A model generated the notes under the pieces. It did not search any database, was not told the DNA's origin, and saw nothing but the letters and a program-made list of their open reading frames with translations. DNA of 64,000 bases, taken from the NCBI GenBank assembly GCA_002716125.1, contig PAZH01000003.1, positions 68,382 to 132,381 of the forward strand, in the 5' to 3' direction. This document shows positions 1 through 9,543 of the stretch, piece by piece (within the stretch, counting starts at the first letter, position 1; the number at the start of each line of letters is the position of its first letter). The position numbers and the translations under genes were made by a program. This stretch comes from Rhodospirillaceae bacterium. GTDB lineage: Bacteria > Pseudomonadota > Alphaproteobacteria > UBA8366.

Positions 1-278
1 TGCAAGGGTTGAAAGACTTTGATCAAGATATCCATCGCATGGTCTCGGCATCCGATTTACCCGAGAACGATCGCCGACAAGATTATCTGCGAGCAACGAT
101 CGAGGGCGACGGAAGCCATGTCGAGACAGTCAGAGCGTTCTCGAAACAAGACAGCTCGATGATGGCTACGCTTACGAAATCCGACGCACTGATCATTCGT
201 GAACCGCACGCGCCCGCGCTTGAGGCCGGCGAAAGCGTAGAGGTTCTCAAAATGCCTAGCGGTGTGTATTCCGGCTGA
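1..278 (+). CDS. moeA: MoeA, molybdopterin molybdenumtransferase, C-terminal part
   Basis: Only the last ~91 codons are inside the window; the reading frame is open from base 3 with no credible start, so the gene begins upstream. MoeA inserts molybdate into adenylylated molybdopterin in the cytoplasm. The visible part ends domain III and holds domain IV: the run AFSKQDSSMMATLTKSDALI followed by a glycine/glutamate-rich EAGESVEVL strand is the usual MoeA ending. The following gene is lexA, a neighbour pair common in Alphaproteobacteria. A molybdenum enzyme that would need this cofactor is encoded at 51024-53153. The identity rests on the C-terminus alone. Confidence 0.85.
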   Translation, partial: QGLKDFDQDIHRMVSASDLPENDRRQDYLRATIEGDGSHVETVRAFSKQDSSMMATLTKSDALIIREPHAPALEAGESVEVLKMPSGVYSG

Positions 279-316
279 ATTCGCGCGATTTTTCGAAGAA
301 TTCGCAAAAATGCCGG

Positions 317-345
317 TTGACGCGTAAAAAGAACTAAACTAGAAC
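317..345 (+). promoter_or_regulatory. lexA promoter
   Basis: TTGACG at 317-322 and TAGAAC at 340-345 are separated by exactly 17 bases, a plausible sigma-70 type promoter. The -10 element lies inside the SOS box at 331-345, so LexA binding should block it. The start codon is 72 bases further on. Confidence 0.6.
331..345 (+). promoter_or_regulatory. SOS box (LexA operator)
   Basis: The sequence reads GAAC-TAAACTA-GAAC, that is GAAC-N7-GAAC, the complement of the direct-repeat operator GTTC-N7-GTTC known for alphaproteobacterial LexA. It sits just upstream of lexA and over the predicted -10 element, which fits autorepression. Confidence 0.8.
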
Positions 346-417
346 AAATTGTGAGTTTACGTTTTGTTCGCACTGTGAGCGAAACGGACGCGCCGTAAAG
401 AATCTTAAGGAACCGAC

Positions 418-1125
418 ATGTTAACGCGCAAACAACACCAATTGCTGATGTTCATTCATGATTGCATGCAAAAACAAGGCGTGCCGCCGTCGTTCGACGA
501 AATGAAGGATGCGTTGGAGTTAAAATCGAAGTCAGGCATCCATCGCCTCATAACAGGCCTGGAAGAGCGTGGATTCTTGCGTCGATTACCGCACCGCGCC
601 CGTGCACTCGAGATTTTGCGCCTACCCGATAACATGGAACCAGGCGAGGTTCGCCCCCGCCCCGCTTTCTCACCCCGTTTGGTCGAAGTAACGAACGAGA
701 CCGTAACGCCAACCCCGCCGGTATCTCCGCCGGCCTACACGAATGCGATGCATTTGCCGCTCTATGGCCGAATTGCCGCCGGCACCCCGATTGAAGCGCT
801 TCGCGACGAATCGAACATGCTCGATGTGCCGCCTGACCTGGTCGGGAGTGGCGATCACTATGCGCTGGAGGTCGAAGGCGATTCGATGGTCGATGCCGGC
901 ATACACGACGGCGACTATGTAATTATTCAACGTTGCACGGATGCCGAAAACGGAACGATTGTTGTGGCGCTCGTCGACCGTGAGGAGGTGACACTCAAAA
1001 GGCTCCGCCGAAAAGGCGCCTCAATCGCCCTAGAACCAGCCAATATGAACTACGAGACCCGTATTTTCGGACCTGATCGCGTGCGGGTACAAGGTCGTCT
1101 CGTGGGACTCATCCGGAAGTATTAG
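418..1125 (+). CDS. lexA: LexA, SOS response repressor
   Basis: This is the transcriptional repressor of the DNA-damage response, inactivated by RecA-stimulated self-cleavage. The 235 residues begin with a winged helix (about 1-68). The cleavage site is Ala121-Gly122 in RIAAGTP. The S24-type peptidase domain carries the nucleophile Ser156 (EGDSMVDAG) and the general base Lys194 (VTLKRL). Length and layout are those of alphaproteobacterial LexA, including a proline-rich linker at about 75-105. The ATG has an AAGGA ribosome site 7 bases upstream. Its own SOS box lies at 331-345. The stop overlaps the stop of the convergent comEC by 3 bases, so there is no room for a terminator between them. Confidence 0.96.
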   Translation: MLTRKQHQLLMFIHDCMQKQGVPPSFDEMKDALELKSKSGIHRLITGLEERGFLRRLPHRARALEILRLPDNMEPGEVRPRPAFSPRLVEVTNETVTPTPPVSPPAYTNAMHLPLYGRIAAGTPIEALRDESNMLDVPPDLVGSGDHYALEVEGDSMVDAGIHDGDYVIIQRCTDAENGTIVVALVDREEVTLKRLRRKGASIALEPANMNYETRIFGPDRVRVQGRLVGLIRKY

Positions 1126-3188
1126 CGGTAGCCGCCCGTTTGCGTCCACGGGCGAACGCCGCGCGTCTCTGCGACCGTTACGACTGAGATATCACCTGCA
1201 CGCAAATACACCGCGTGCGCACCCGATTTCCTCAATTGGCGCTTCGTTATACTGGGAATTTTCCCGTTGCAGACCGTTCGCCGCCACAACGGGGTCAGCA
1301 CCAAGACTGCGCGCCGACAATCCTCTTCAAACGCACTTGGGTGTCGAACCAGAGAAATTTGATGCGGTCCGCGCGTATAAATGCAAGCGCTCCAGTCGCA
1401 ACGAAGGCGATCTTGACCTCCAATTGCCCTCGCCCCAGATTGGCCGCTTTGTTCGAGCCATTTGTTTGCTGTAAAGGATTTTTGCGAACCGGTGCCGAAC
1501 TTTAGCTGACCGTCTGCAAGGCGCACGGCAAATAATTTACCGCTTTCCGAAAATAGAATATCGGGCTTCGCAGCCAGACTGCCGCTGAAAAATCCGCAGA
1601 ACATCGCAAGAATCCCGATGTATCGCCACTTTTGACGCATAAGGCACAACCAGATCCCGCCCAGAACGACCAGCAAATATGGATACATTGGCATCTTCGA
1701 TACGAGCGTGACGGCACCCGGCCAAGATGCGACCTCTTCCGCAATCGCCAGAACATTGCCTACACCGAACGCCATCCATTCAAGCGGCATTGCCCCCAAT
1801 CCAAATGGTATGGCCAAGCAACCGATAATCGCGGCCGGCATGATCCAAAACGCGGTCAAAGGAACCGCTAGAAGATTGGCAATCAATCCATAGTGCGTTA
1901 CCCGCCCGAAATGGAAGTATGCAATCGCACCAGTTGCCAGTCCGGCAACGACGGTCGTCACCGCGAGGCCCAATAGATAGATCGCTAGCTTGTGCCGAAT
2001 TAGCATTGGTGCGGGAAGTCTTTCGCGAATGAGCGGCGCTGCGCTTTCGTAAAAAGCGACCAACGCGGTAACCGCTGCAAAAGACATCTGAAAACTTGCA
2101 CTTAGTATGCTTTCCGGCCGCAGACAAAGCACGAATAGAGCTGCAAAGGCGACAAGGCGAAGCGAGATCGCTTCGCGGTCGAGCATGACGGCACACAGAA
2201 CGAATGCGCCCATCACAAAGGCAAGTTGTGTCGGCAAAGACCCGCCCGAAATCAGCAGATACCCAAAACTCGCTACGAGCGCGGCGCCGGCAGCCCATTT
2301 CTTACAATCGATCCGCAATGAAACGCCCGGTATCAACACAAGAAAAAGCCGCACGACCGCGAAAACGATACTCGTCACCAAGCCGATATGAAGCCCGGAA
2401 ATAGCTAAGAGATGCGCCAATCCCGAATCGCGCATCGCGGATGTTATGTCTTTCGGTATTCGACTCCGGTCACCCGTTATTAGGGCGGTTACAACCGCAC
2501 CTTCCGGGCCGGGTATTGTGTGTAATATCTTTTTAGACAGCGATTGTCTGAATTTTGCGATCGCGATATTCGGTTCTTGCCATAAGTTAGACGGTTTGAG
2601 TGGTTCGACCTTCGTAAATCTCCCGACCGCGAAGGCTGTTGCGCCGATTTTTTTAAACCATGCGCTACGTTGAAAATCGAACGATCCCGGCGAAACGGGC
2701 GCGGGTAGCGGCAAAGCCTTGAGGCGTCCTCGCACGCGGTCGCCGATTTCAAACGCATTGGATGAAACAAGACGCAATTGGATGCGCTCAGGCACCAAAT
2801 CTATGCCGCTTTTTTGCGCCCATTGCAGACGATCCAACGTCAAGCGCGGCCGTCCAGGGAAATCTTCAATCCGCACAATCCGTCCCGAAACCCCAATTGG
2901 CCCGATAGGCTTTGAAAGCTGCGGTGTCGCCACTTGATCGCTGCGAAATTTCGCGACTTCAAACCCAATGCTCGTGACCACTACGGCGATACAAACCAGG
3001 CATGGAAGCGGCATGCTGCGGAGGACGAATGCCGCCAAGAGAAATCCCAGCCCGACGCCAGCCGCAATGCCGGAAGCTGGTTCTGAAAAGAGGTTAAAAT
3101 AGAGGCCAATGCCCCCGCCAAATAGAACGGGAAGCCACAATATCCAACGGTCGCGTTCCGCGTATATTTGAGACTTTAGCCAGAGCAT
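1122..3188 (-). CDS. comEC: ComEC/Rec2 family DNA-uptake membrane protein
   Basis: This polytopic inner-membrane protein belongs to the family that forms the DNA translocation channel in natural transformation. Of 688 residues, the first ~60 are membrane segments, about 95-190 form an OB-fold-like DUF4131 region, and about 225-490 form the Competence domain with its hallmark [12 protein letters not shown] at 259-270. The last ~150 residues are soluble and short. I see no HxHxDH motif, so the metallo-beta-lactamase-like nuclease domain of longer ComEC proteins is absent or degenerate, as is common in this class. It is convergent with lexA and divergent from gltX. Whether this organism is competent cannot be judged from one gene. 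Confidence 0.88.
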   Translation of the reverse strand: MLWLKSQIYAERDRWILWLPVLFGGGIGLYFNLFSEPASGIAAGVGLGFLLAAFVLRSMPLPCLVCIAVVVTSIGFEVAKFRSDQVATPQLSKPIGPIGVSGRIVRIEDFPGRPRLTLDRLQWAQKSGIDLVPERIQLRLVSSNAFEIGDRVRGRLKALPLPAPVSPGSFDFQRSAWFKKIGATAFAVGRFTKVEPLKPSNLWQEPNIAIAKFRQSLSKKILHTIPGPEGAVVTALITGDRSRIPKDITSAMRDSGLAHLLAISGLHIGLVTSIVFAVVRLFLVLIPGVSLRIDCKKWAAGAALVASFGYLLISGGSLPTQLAFVMGAFVLCAVMLDREAISLRLVAFAALFVLCLRPESILSASFQMSFAAVTALVAFYESAAPLIRERLPAPMLIRHKLAIYLLGLAVTTVVAGLATGAIAYFHFGRVTHYGLIANLLAVPLTAFWIMPAAIIGCLAIPFGLGAMPLEWMAFGVGNVLAIAEEVASWPGAVTLVSKMPMYPYLLVVLGGIWLCLMRQKWRYIGILAMFCGFFSGSLAAKPDILFSESGKLFAVRLADGQLKFGTGSQKSFTANKWLEQSGQSGARAIGGQDRLRCDWSACIYTRGPHQISLVRHPSAFEEDCRRAVLVLTPLWRRTVCNGKIPSITKRQLRKSGAHAVYLRAGDISVVTVAETRGVRPWTQTGGYR

Positions 3189-3259
3189 AGGCTCTCTTTC
3201 GATCAGGCATATAATTTTAAAGTGTTATGTAATTTTGAAAACAATAATTAGATGAGTAA

Positions 3260-3298
3260 CGGCCGCAGATGTGCGAGCCAGAAGCTCTTTTGCGGCCG
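3260..3298 (+). repeat. Composite hairpin in the gltX upstream region
   Basis: CGGCCGCA at 3260-3267 is the exact reverse complement of TGCGGCCG at 3291-3298. The 23 bases between contain a smaller hairpin (GAGC-cagaa-GCTC). The element lies in the 186-base divergent space between comEC and gltX, 77 bases before the gltX start. It could be a leader structure for gltX, a terminator remnant or an operator. No T-run follows on either strand. Confidence 0.4.
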
Positions 3299-3374
3299 GA
3301 TTGTCGAGTGTTGGCGTTTCATGCTGCGCTATGCTACATCGCGGCGTCTTCGAGAACCGGCGAGTTGCCTCTAT

Positions 3375-4787
3375 ATGACCATCGTTACCCGTTTTCCTCC
3401 GTCTCCAACCGGTTCGTTGCATATCGGCAGCGCAAGAACGGCTCTTTTCAACTGGCTCTACGCGCGCCACCACGGCGGAAACTTTATCCTTCGAATTGAA
3501 GATACTGATCGGAAGCGATCGACCGCGGAGGCCGTTGAATCGATTTTTGATGGTCTACGCTGGCTCGACTTGGATTGGGACGGCGATGCCACCTTCCAGA
3601 CAAGTAGTCTTGATCGCCATGCCGAAGTCGCGGCGCAACTTCTCGAGAATGGGCAAGCTTACAAATGCTATTGCACGCCCGAAGAGCTTACGGAAATGCG
3701 CGAGAAGGCTAAAGCAGATGGCAAACGCGTCTTTTACGACAGAAGATGGCGTGATCGCGATCCATCAAACGCACCGGAGGGTGTCGCGCCGGTCGTACGT
3801 GTCAAAATGCCGCTCGACGGCGAAACGACGATTTCGGACCTGGTTCAAGGCGATGTCACCGTCGCAAACGAACAATTAGACGACTTTATTCTCTTAAGAG
3901 CTGACGGTACGCCGACATATATGTTGTCTGTCGTTGTCGACGATCACGATGGCGGCGTGACACATGTAATTCGTGGCGACGATCACCTCAACAATGCCTT
4001 CCGCCAATTCCATCTGTATCGTGCTGCAGGCTGGGAACCGCCCGCATTTGCCCATATTCCTCTGATACATGGTGCTGATGGACAAAAACTCTCGAAACGC
4101 CACGGGGCGACCTCCGTCCAAGAATACCGTGCGGAAGGCGTTCTCGCACCTGCCCTATGCAACTACCTGCTTCGTCTCGGATGGGCTCATGGCGACGAAG
4201 AGATTATCTCCCGCGACCAGGCAATCGAGTGGTTCGACCTGAAGGGCGTCGGCCGTGCACCCGCGCGATTTGATCCGGCGAAACTAGAAAACCTGAATGC
4301 GCACTATCTCCGGGAAATGCCGACGGAAGAACTCGTCGATCTTGTTTTGGATGCATATCGCGAAGAAGCGTTGGACTGCGACGAACAAATCGCCAAAAGC
4401 CGGATTACATCTGCGCTGCCACACCTCACACAAAGAGCAAAAAACACAACTGAACTTATTGATTCAGCTAATTTTTTACTCACTCAGCACACCTACCCTC
4501 TCGCGGAAGCCAAAGCGGAAAAGATGATTGCGTCCAGCCGGTCTGAAATCCAGGAAATCCGCAGTGCACTGAATGATCAGGAAGAATGGTCCGAAGAAGC
4601 GCTTAACGAAAGGCTCCGCGCCCTGGCAGAAAACCTTGAACTCGGTTTCGGCAAGTTAGCCCAGCCGCTTCGCGTTGCACTCACGGGCTCGACGGTATCG
4701 CCCGGAATATTCGATGTGATGACCATACTTGGTCGTACGGAGACCCTACGCCGTTTGGAACGCGTTCCGGATGGTGAAGCAGACTGA
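3375..4787 (+). CDS. gltX: GltX, glutamate-tRNA ligase
   Basis: This class Ic aminoacyl-tRNA synthetase attaches glutamate to tRNA-Glu in the cytoplasm, and in many Alphaproteobacteria also to tRNA-Gln. The Rossmann-fold signature PPSPTGSLHIG is at residues 8-18 and the KMSKS-type loop KLSKR at 238-242. The 470-residue length is normal for the family. An upstream in-frame ATG at 3252 exists, but the added 41 residues resemble nothing in the family, while MTIVTRFPPSPTG is the usual N-terminus; I therefore start at 3375. It lies between the divergent comEC and gltA, which has its own promoter. Confidence 0.95.
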   Translation: MTIVTRFPPSPTGSLHIGSARTALFNWLYARHHGGNFILRIEDTDRKRSTAEAVESIFDGLRWLDLDWDGDATFQTSSLDRHAEVAAQLLENGQAYKCYCTPEELTEMREKAKADGKRVFYDRRWRDRDPSNAPEGVAPVVRVKMPLDGETTISDLVQGDVTVANEQLDDFILLRADGTPTYMLSVVVDDHDGGVTHVIRGDDHLNNAFRQFHLYRAAGWEPPAFAHIPLIHGADGQKLSKRHGATSVQEYRAEGVLAPALCNYLLRLGWAHGDEEIISRDQAIEWFDLKGVGRAPARFDPAKLENLNAHYLREMPTEELVDLVLDAYREEALDCDEQIAKSRITSALPHLTQRAKNTTELIDSANFLLTQHTYPLAEAKAEKMIASSRSEIQEIRSALNDQEEWSEEALNERLRALAENLELGFGKLAQPLRVALTGSTVSPGIFDVMTILGRTETLRRLERVPDGEAD

Positions 4788-4792
4788 GGACT

Positions 4793-4821
4793 TTGCCGAA
4801 ATTCGACATAAATAGTATACT
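4793..4821 (+). promoter_or_regulatory. gltA promoter with overlapping inverted repeat
   Basis: TTGCCG at 4793-4798 and TATACT at 4816-4821 are 17 bases apart. The -35 is also one arm of a 7-bp inverted repeat, TTGCCGA at 4793-4799 and TCGGCAA at 4824-4830, that brackets the whole core promoter. It could be an operator, or the end of the gltX transcript folding here. Confidence 0.55.
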
Positions 4822-4909
4822 GCTCGGCAAGGTCGAAGCTTGAATTTAAAGGCGCTACCAAAGGCGTCGTTCGCTTCGAAAGCAAACAAATAACTCGGAA
4901 GGAGTCGGG

Positions 4910-6229
4910 ATGAGCTCAGATGCCAAAGAAGCCGCCACCAATGAATATGTGACAATGACTGACCATAGTACGGGCAAGTCTTATGACCTGCCTGTCATGA
5001 ACGGAACAGTCGGGCCGAAAGTCGTGGACGTGCGACCGTTTTATCGGGATACAGGGATGTTTACCTACGATCCCGGTTTTACGTCGACCGGCTCGTGCGA
5101 ATCCAGCATTACCTATATCGATGGCGAAGCGGGCATTTTGATGCACCGGGGTTACCGCATCGAAGATCTCTGTGAACACAGCGACTTCATGGAAGTCTGT
5201 TACTTGCTGCTGAACGGAGAGCTGCCTGATGCGGCGACCAAGAAAGAGTTTGAGACGACCATCACCTATCATTCAATGCTCCACGAGCAATTGAATAACT
5301 TGTACCGCGGCTTCCGCCGCGATGCCCATCCGATGGCAATCATGGTTGGGGTCGTTGGCGCTTTGTCTGCCTTCTACCATGACTCAACGGATATCAACGA
5401 TCCGGAACAACGGATGATCGCTTCGCACCGCTTGGTTGCGAAAATGCCGACGATCGCCGCTTGGGCCTATAAATACTCCATCGGCCAGCCGTTCATGTAT
5501 CCGCGTAACGACATGTCTTATGCAGAGAACTTCCTGCAGATGATGTTCTCGGTGCCTTGCGAAGACTACGTGGTCAATTCGGTCTTGGCGGCGGCGATGG
5601 ATAAGATTTTCATCCTGCACGCAGACCATGAGCAGAACGCGTCGACATCAACCGTTCGCCTCGCCGGCTCGTCCGGCGCCAATCCGTTCGCGTGTATTGC
5701 GGCGGGAATTTCATCTCTGTGGGGGCCGTCGCACGGCGGTGCAAACGAAGCAGTCCTCAACATGCTTGGTGAGATTGGCTCGGCCGATAAGATCCCGGAG
5801 TACCTAGAGAAAGCCAAAGACCCGCAAGATAATTTCCGCCTCATGGGCTTTGGGCATCGTGTCTATAAGAACTACGATCCTCGCGCAAAGGTCCTACAGT
5901 CGCACGCGCACAACGTTTTGGATGCGTTGGGTATTCGCGATGAGCCCCTTCTGAAAATGGCAATGGAGCTCGAGAAAATCGCGTTGGAAGACGATTACTT
6001 CGTCCAACGAAAGCTGTTCCCGAATGTGGATTTCTATTCGGGCATCATCCTGCGCGCGATGGGCTTCCCGGTTTCGATGTTCACCGTCCTGTTCGCACTT
6101 GCCCGAACGGTTGGCTGGATCGCTCAGTGGAAAGAAATGATTGAGGATCCGAGCCAGAAAATTGGCCGTCCTCGCCAGCTCTATACGGGTGAATACGACC
6201 GCGAATACGTACCGCTGGACAAACGTTAA
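4910..6229 (+). CDS. gltA: GltA, citrate synthase
   Basis: This type II (hexameric, NADH-sensitive family) citrate synthase condenses acetyl-CoA with oxaloacetate as the entry step of the TCA cycle. The 439 residues carry the catalytic triad His275 (GPSHGGANE), His316 ([12 protein letters not shown]) and Asp374 (NVDFYSG). The N-terminal ~50 residue beta domain typical of the type II enzymes is present. The start has a GGAAGGAG ribosome site. Its own promoter lies upstream and a strong intrinsic terminator follows, so it should be a single-gene transcription unit. Confidence 0.96.
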   Translation: MSSDAKEAATNEYVTMTDHSTGKSYDLPVMNGTVGPKVVDVRPFYRDTGMFTYDPGFTSTGSCESSITYIDGEAGILMHRGYRIEDLCEHSDFMEVCYLLLNGELPDAATKKEFETTITYHSMLHEQLNNLYRGFRRDAHPMAIMVGVVGALSAFYHDSTDINDPEQRMIASHRLVAKMPTIAAWAYKYSIGQPFMYPRNDMSYAENFLQMMFSVPCEDYVVNSVLAAAMDKIFILHADHEQNASTSTVRLAGSSGANPFACIAAGISSLWGPSHGGANEAVLNMLGEIGSADKIPEYLEKAKDPQDNFRLMGFGHRVYKNYDPRAKVLQSHAHNVLDALGIRDEPLLKMAMELEKIALEDDYFVQRKLFPNVDFYSGIILRAMGFPVSMFTVLFALARTVGWIAQWKEMIEDPSQKIGRPRQLYTGEYDREYVPLDKR

Positions 6230-6251
6230 ACATACGTCTCGACTTCAAATA

Positions 6252-6281
6252 AGGCCGCCCTCATATGGGCGGCCTTTTTTT
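6252..6281 (+). terminator. Intrinsic terminator after gltA
   Basis: A perfect 9-bp stem, AGGCCGCCC at 6252-6260 and GGGCGGCCT at 6267-6275, has a 6-base loop and is followed by a run of seven T (counting the last stem base, eight). It ends gltA. The stop of the opposing lpxB lies at its edge (6280), so the same hairpin may also slow the lpxB transcript. Confidence 0.88.
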
Positions 6282-7452
6282 ATGGCAAATCAACCGATGT
6301 TTCCGGCGTCGAGACCTCAATTATATACTGCGCGGCCACCTCTGACGGTCGCCCTTCCGATGATGCCAATTGGCTAAGGTAAGGTCGAACCTGCTGAATT
6401 TGGGATTGGCCAGAAGCCGCCGAAAGTTCCCCAAGAATATCGGCTAACACATCTGGCGAACATTTTTCTTGCAGGCATTCAGGAACGATCTCTTTTCCAG
6501 CTAAAATATTGATAATATTTACATAATCGACTTTTATAAGACGACGAACGATAAACGCTGTCAGCGGACTCACTTTATAGGCGATAACGGTCGGTACTTC
6601 TGCCAACGCCGTCTCTAAAGCGACCGTTCCCGAGGCGGCTAGCGCTAGATTACTCGCCTTCATAGATTGGTACTTCTCCAATGGCGTCGAGACGATTATC
6701 GGCGGCTCCGGCCAACCCGACACACCTTCCTCTACGAACGCTCGAATGGCCGGTACGGTCGGTATTACGGCGAAGACATCGCCCCAAGCCGCACGATATC
6801 GTGCCAATGCCTCTCCAAATATGCTCAGGTGCCGCGCAACTTCGCCTCGCCGGCTCCCCGGCAAGATGCAGATAAGTTTCTGATCACTATCGATCCCATG
6901 ATCCTTCCGAAACGCACGATCATCGGCCTCTTGTACGCCGTACTCCAAGACGGGATGGCCAATGAACTTCGACGCCAAGCCGACACGCTGAAAATAGGTA
7001 GGCTCAAATGGAAGAATGGTCAGAAGATGGTCGAAGTATTTCTTGAATTTGTGCACGCGTCCGGGACGCCAAGCCCAGACCGTTGGCGCGACCACGTGGA
7101 TTTTCGGTCCTTGGTAGCGCCCGACCAATTGTTTCACCACTCTGACCGTGAATGACGGTGAATCGATCGTCACCACAGCGTCCGGGTTCTGTCGCACGAT
7201 GTCGTCCGCGGTTTCTCTAATACGGCCGAGAATTCGCCAGAGATGAGGCAAGACCTCTACAAGGCCCATTACACTCAATTCCGAGATGGGAAATCGGCTT
7301 TGAAAACCAACCGACTCCATTGCCGGGCCACCCAAGCCGACAAACTCCACCCCCGAACCGTATTGGTTACGGATCGCCGTAATCAGTTTTTCACCAATTG
7401 CGTCACCAGAGGGCTCTCCGGCGATGACATATATCAGGCGCTCTCGAGCCAT
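6280..7452 (-). CDS. lpxB: LpxB, lipid-A-disaccharide synthase
   Basis: This family GT19 glycosyltransferase joins lipid X to UDP-diacylglucosamine to make the lipid A disaccharide at the inner face of the inner membrane. The 390 residues start with the family's glycine-rich YVIAGEPSGD, and PGSRRGEV with the SGTVALETAL segment mark the nucleotide-sugar-binding C-terminal half. It is the last gene of the lpx group, overlapping lpxI by 19 bases, which implies translational coupling. The terminator shared with gltA lies directly after it. Confidence 0.94.
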   Translation of the reverse strand: MARERLIYVIAGEPSGDAIGEKLITAIRNQYGSGVEFVGLGGPAMESVGFQSRFPISELSVMGLVEVLPHLWRILGRIRETADDIVRQNPDAVVTIDSPSFTVRVVKQLVGRYQGPKIHVVAPTVWAWRPGRVHKFKKYFDHLLTILPFEPTYFQRVGLASKFIGHPVLEYGVQEADDRAFRKDHGIDSDQKLICILPGSRRGEVARHLSIFGEALARYRAAWGDVFAVIPTVPAIRAFVEEGVSGWPEPPIIVSTPLEKYQSMKASNLALAASGTVALETALAEVPTVIAYKVSPLTAFIVRRLIKVDYVNIINILAGKEIVPECLQEKCSPDVLADILGELSAASGQSQIQQVRPYLSQLASSEGRPSEVAAQYIIEVSTPETSVDLP

Positions 7453-8273
7453 TTGTCCGGATCGAAGGAGAAAATGAATAATCCGAGTGAATCAGCAAGT
7501 GCTATCGTTTGTTCCCGGTCGACAAAAAGCGTATCGCTCGCATGGATCGCGATCCCCCGAATGCCGGCCTTATCGGCATTCTCTACCGTCTGCGGACCGA
7601 TCGTCGGTAAATCCGCACGCTTCTCCTGTCCCGGCTTGGGCAACTTTACCAAGACACCGCCCGGTCCCTCTCTGTGAAGCGGACCACTCCGTTGGATCAT
7701 CGCATCCGTTCCTTCGACGGCCTCAATCGCAATGACGATATTATCTTGTATAACAATCGATTGCCCAACATCCGCCGGCCCCAATGCAGTGAGGATCAAG
7801 CAACCACGCCGTATGTCTTGAAGGGCGATATCATCCGGTTCGCAACGACCCAGAGTGCCTTTGCTATTCACACCCTCCTGCAGCAACTCATGCGGGCCGA
7901 TCACTTTGAATCCAAAATCTTCAATCTGTCTTATGATGGCTTTGAGCAACCCGTCGTCGCCCATGACGGACGAAGCACCCGCCTTCGCCAAAACACGTGC
8001 GGCCAAAGCATCGGGACGTAACGCTACGATTGACGGCCGTCTCACCGGACCGACCATGACAATTTCGTCGAGCTTTTCTTTGCGCGCAACCTCTAGCGCC
8101 TTTTGCGCCGCGCCTAGACGAAGCCACGTCTGAGGACTGTCACCGATAACGTCGGGGTCCGCTTGGCCTTCAATGGCGATCACATGGAACGGTCGCCCGC
8201 GTTCGCGGCAAATTTGGATCAATCGGCCCGGCAGTTCTCCGCCCCCGGCCAGAATGCCAAGTTTGCTATCCAT
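7434..8273 (-). CDS. lpxI: LpxI, UDP-2,3-diacylglucosamine pyrophosphatase
   Basis: LpxI (formerly DUF1009) hydrolyses UDP-2,3-diacylglucosamine to lipid X, replacing the unrelated LpxH of Enterobacteria. The 279-residue protein has the LpxI N-terminal GILAGGGELPGRLIQ and the C-terminal segment with ADLPTIGPQTVENADKAGI that carries conserved acidic and polar residues of the family. It sits between lpxA and lpxB with overlaps on both sides (8 and 19 bases), the standard alphaproteobacterial arrangement. Confidence 0.93.
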   Translation of the reverse strand: MDSKLGILAGGGELPGRLIQICRERGRPFHVIAIEGQADPDVIGDSPQTWLRLGAAQKALEVARKEKLDEIVMVGPVRRPSIVALRPDALAARVLAKAGASSVMGDDGLLKAIIRQIEDFGFKVIGPHELLQEGVNSKGTLGRCEPDDIALQDIRRGCLILTALGPADVGQSIVIQDNIVIAIEAVEGTDAMIQRSGPLHREGPGGVLVKLPKPGQEKRADLPTIGPQTVENADKAGIRGIAIHASDTLFVDREQTIALADSLGLFIFSFDPDKWLESA

Positions 8274-9063
8274 TCGCCGATTTTGGTTGTGTCAGACCGC
8301 GTTGCGATTCCGCGCGCATAAATTCAACGATCTCCATAACCGCTTCGACATCTGGAAATTGGTCGGCGACGTCTTCGATACGCTCACTCAACAAGCCTTC
8401 ATCGGCAAACAGTTGGCGATAAGCAACTCGCAAGCTTTGGATTTCATCCTTCGAGAAGCCACGACGCTTCAAACCGATCAAATTAAGCCCAGAGAGCCAA
8501 GCACGACCACCCATGACGGAGCCGTAGGGAATAATATCGTTCTCGACACCCGACATTCCGCCGATCATTGCATGCCGTCCGATACGGCAAAATTGATGGA
8601 TGGCAGCTAGCCCACCAATGATGGCGTAATCTTCGACAATCACATGCCCCGCCAATGTTGCGTTGTTGGCCATAATGACATGGCTCCCAACGATACAATC
8701 GTGTGCCACATGCGCGCCGACCATAAAGAGATTGTCGCTGCCAACTTGCGTCACCAGGCCGCCACCTTCGGTCCCCGGATTCATCGTGACGTATTCACGC
8801 ACGATGTTTCGGTCCCCAATACTGAGCGTAGACGTTTCACCGCCAAATTTTAGGTCTTGAGGCTGCAGCCCGATCGATGCGAATGGGAAAACTTTACAAT
8901 CATCACCTATTGTCGTGTGCCCGCCGAGAACGACATGCGATTTTAGCTCCACCCGCGCGCCGATTTTCACATTCGGACCAATGCAGCAAAACGGTCCAAT
9001 CTTCGCGCCTTCGCCGATCTGAGCCCCGCTCTCTATAACCGCTGTTGAGTGAATGTCGCTCAT
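8266..9063 (-). CDS. lpxA: LpxA, UDP-N-acetylglucosamine acyltransferase
   Basis: This is the first enzyme of lipid A synthesis: it transfers a 3-hydroxyacyl chain from acyl carrier protein to UDP-GlcNAc. The 265 residues begin with imperfect hexapeptide repeats of a left-handed beta-helix (about 1-185), including the [11 protein letters not shown] strip that contains the catalytic histidine, and end with a helical domain (about 190-255). The start overlaps the fabZ stop as ATGA, a coupling arrangement. Confidence 0.95.
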   Translation of the reverse strand: MSDIHSTAVIESGAQIGEGAKIGPFCCIGPNVKIGARVELKSHVVLGGHTTIGDDCKVFPFASIGLQPQDLKFGGETSTLSIGDRNIVREYVTMNPGTEGGGLVTQVGSDNLFMVGAHVAHDCIVGSHVIMANNATLAGHVIVEDYAIIGGLAAIHQFCRIGRHAMIGGMSGVENDIIPYGSVMGGRAWLSGLNLIGLKRRGFSKDEIQSLRVAYRQLFADEGLLSERIEDVADQFPDVEAVMEIVEFMRAESQRGLTQPKSANG

Positions 9064-9539
9064 TGAACATCCGCAATCATTGCGGCGAAGGTCGCCTCCG
9101 ACACGAGCTTACCGTCGACCAACGCTTTGCCCGTCAATTTCCAAACATTCCCGCGTTGACGCACTGTCTCGACCTCGAGATGCACAACGTCCCCAGGCAC
9201 CACAGGCTTTCGGAAGCGCGCGTTATCGATCGACATGAAATAGACGACCTTGCCTTCCGATTCGACGCCCGTACTGTGAACGACCAGCACCGCCGCTGTC
9301 TGCGCCATTGCCTCAATGATCAAGACACCGGGCATTATCGGTTGGACGGGAAAATGCCCTTGGAAATGGGGCTCCGCCATACTCACGCACTTAATCCCCG
9401 TCGCACTCTTAGACGGAACGATATCAACGACTTTATCGATCATAAGAAACGGATACCGGTGCGGTATCATTTCCATAATTCCGTTGATATCGACGACACT
9501 GCGTTCGGTGGCGTCAGAATTTTCGTTCGTATCGGACAC
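9060..9539 (-). CDS. fabZ: FabZ, 3-hydroxyacyl-ACP dehydratase
   Basis: This hot-dog-fold enzyme dehydrates 3-hydroxyacyl-ACP in fatty-acid elongation and competes with LpxA/LpxD for the same substrate, which explains its place in the lpx cluster. The 159 residues hold the [11 protein letters not shown] motif and the active-site His and Glu of [20 protein letters not shown]. It starts only 4 bases after the skp stop. In most relatives lpxD lies in that gap; here it does not. Confidence 0.94.
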   Translation of the reverse strand: MSDTNENSDATERSVVDINGIMEMIPHRYPFLMIDKVVDIVPSKSATGIKCVSMAEPHFQGHFPVQPIMPGVLIIEAMAQTAAVLVVHSTGVESEGKVVYFMSIDNARFRKPVVPGDVVHLEVETVRQRGNVWKLTGKALVDGKLVSEATFAAMIADVQ

Positions 9540-9543
9540 TTAT

